DNA of 5,543 nt from an uncultured Treponema sp. (GTDB taxonomy: Bacteria > Spirochaetota > Spirochaetia > Treponematales > Treponemataceae), in contig CAJPPE010000128.1 in NCBI GenBank assembly GCA_905372345.1, forward strand, positions 1 through 5,543, given 5' to 3'. The position numbers were made by a program, and so were the translations under genes. The notes beneath the pieces are model-generated. The model was not told where the DNA came from and did not search any database. It worked only from the letters and a program-made list of their open reading frames with translations. Position 1 is the stretch's first letter; every line of letters begins with the position of its first letter. Shown piece by piece: positions 4,920 to 5,543 of this stretch.

Positions 4920-5543
4920 TTAGTTTGTTTGTTCACCAAACAAGGATAAAATTTTTTTATCCCCGAAGAGTTTTGCATAGCCAAGGGCAGACATACCTAA
5001 GCCGTCCTTGATATTATAATCGGCCCCGTGCTTTACAAGCATTTCCACAACATCGGCTTCATGACGGCCTACCGAAAGAATCAGGGCTGTTTGTCCGTCC
5101 TTGCTTTGAATATTGGTATCGGCTTTTTTTTCGAGGAGGGCTTGTACCGCTTCAATGTATCCGACTTGAGCCGCATCCATCAGGGCCGTGTAGTTTCTGT
5201 CTTCGGCACAAAGGTTTATTGCCGCCCCTTTTTCAAGCAGGAGTTCAAGCGTTTCCAAACATTTGTTTCTTACGGCAAGGGATAAAACCGGCGTTCCTAG
5301 GGAATCTTTTTGCGAAGGGTCAAAGCCTGCATCGATAAAAAGTTCTACGATTTCTTTTTCGTTATTTTTAACTGCACGCACATAATTCGGAATAAAAAGA
5401 GAATAGCCGTTTTCTAAAAGTTTTGCACGGGCCAGCTCTTTAAGCTGATTTTCCGTAAAGCGTTTTTTTTCTACCTCAAAATAGGACTCAAAGGACTTAA
5501 TTGTCAGCATAACAAAAGAACGCAAAAAGTTCTTAGGCAGTTC
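4920..5543 (-). CDS. Ankyrin-repeat protein, 5' end beyond the window
   Basis: Ankyrin repeats are helical scaffolds for protein-protein contact; the partner here is unknown. Numbering from the window edge, 207 residues are visible. An N-terminal region (1-47) contains VEKKRFTENQLKELARAKLL. It is followed by about four repeats: 48-80 (VRAVKNNEKEIVELFIDAGFD), 81-115 (LSLAVRNKCLETLELLLEKG), 116-148 (TALMDAAQVGYIEAVQALLE) and 149-181 (TALILSVGRHEADVVEMLVK). A partial fifth caps the protein at 182-200. The frame stays open to the edge. The internal starts (TTG at 5525, ATG at 5510) lack a clear ribosome binding site, and the sequence ELPKNFLRSF before them looks like continuing protein. The true start is therefore probably outside. 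It precedes queA by 24 bases and is likely co-transcribed with it, though no functional link to tRNA modification is known to me. Confidence 0.88.
   Translation of the reverse strand, partial: ELPKNFLRSFVMLTIKSFESYFEVEKKRFTENQLKELARAKLLENGYSLFIPNYVRAVKNNEKEIVELFIDAGFDPSQKDSLGTPVLSLAVRNKCLETLELLLEKGAAINLCAEDRNYTALMDAAQVGYIEAVQALLEKKADTNIQSKDGQTALILSVGRHEADVVEMLVKHGADYNIKDGLGMSALGYAKLFGDKKILSLFGEQTN

Overview
The window looks like part of a spirochaete chromosome, most likely an oral Treponema such as T. denticola. This is inferred from the QueA and ankyrin-protein sequences, low GC, and the density of small immunity-like and mobile-element genes. No database search was possible. It divides into an accessory, strongly AT-rich part (about 1-3660) and a housekeeping part (about 3850-5543), separated by an unusual spacer.

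Accessory part, plus strand. A small P-loop protein of unknown role (104-541) has a very strong Shine-Dalgarno. It is followed by a decayed VirD4/TraG-type conjugative coupling-protein gene (589-1150). That gene keeps the C-terminal part of the ATPase but has lost the Walker B region through an internal deletion, and also carries a nonsense codon and a frame change. It marks the window as the scar of an integrative conjugative element of the Firmicutes CD1115 type. Next is a four-helix membrane protein with a C-terminal soluble domain (1301-2326), with its own extended -10 promoter and a hairpin terminator.

Accessory part, minus strand. Facing these genes are a SUKH (SMI1/KNR4) immunity-type gene (2606-3190) and, upstream of it, a small gene resembling DUF2281 antitoxin-like proteins (3321-3629). 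No toxin gene is visible next to either, so both look like orphans. The hairpin at 2343-2373 lies between the convergent plus and minus transcription units and could stop both. A minus-strand pair of overlapping open frames (2387-2619) may be a further broken gene.

Spacer and housekeeping part, minus strand. At 3657-3828 there is a spacer with hairpins and a 53-codon open frame without a good start codon, possibly a dispersed repeat or gene remnant. After it, queA (3852-4895) encodes the enzyme that makes epoxyqueuosine in tRNA. It lies 24 bases downstream of an ankyrin-repeat protein gene (4920 to the window edge), so the two are probably co-transcribed from a promoter outside the window. 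A likely Rho-independent terminator follows queA.

No rRNA, tRNA, CRISPR array or intact transposase is visible. I did not find a convincing complete new system. The most informative points are the conjugation-gene scar, the orphan immunity/antitoxin-like genes, and the hairpin touching the ribosome binding site of the SUKH gene.
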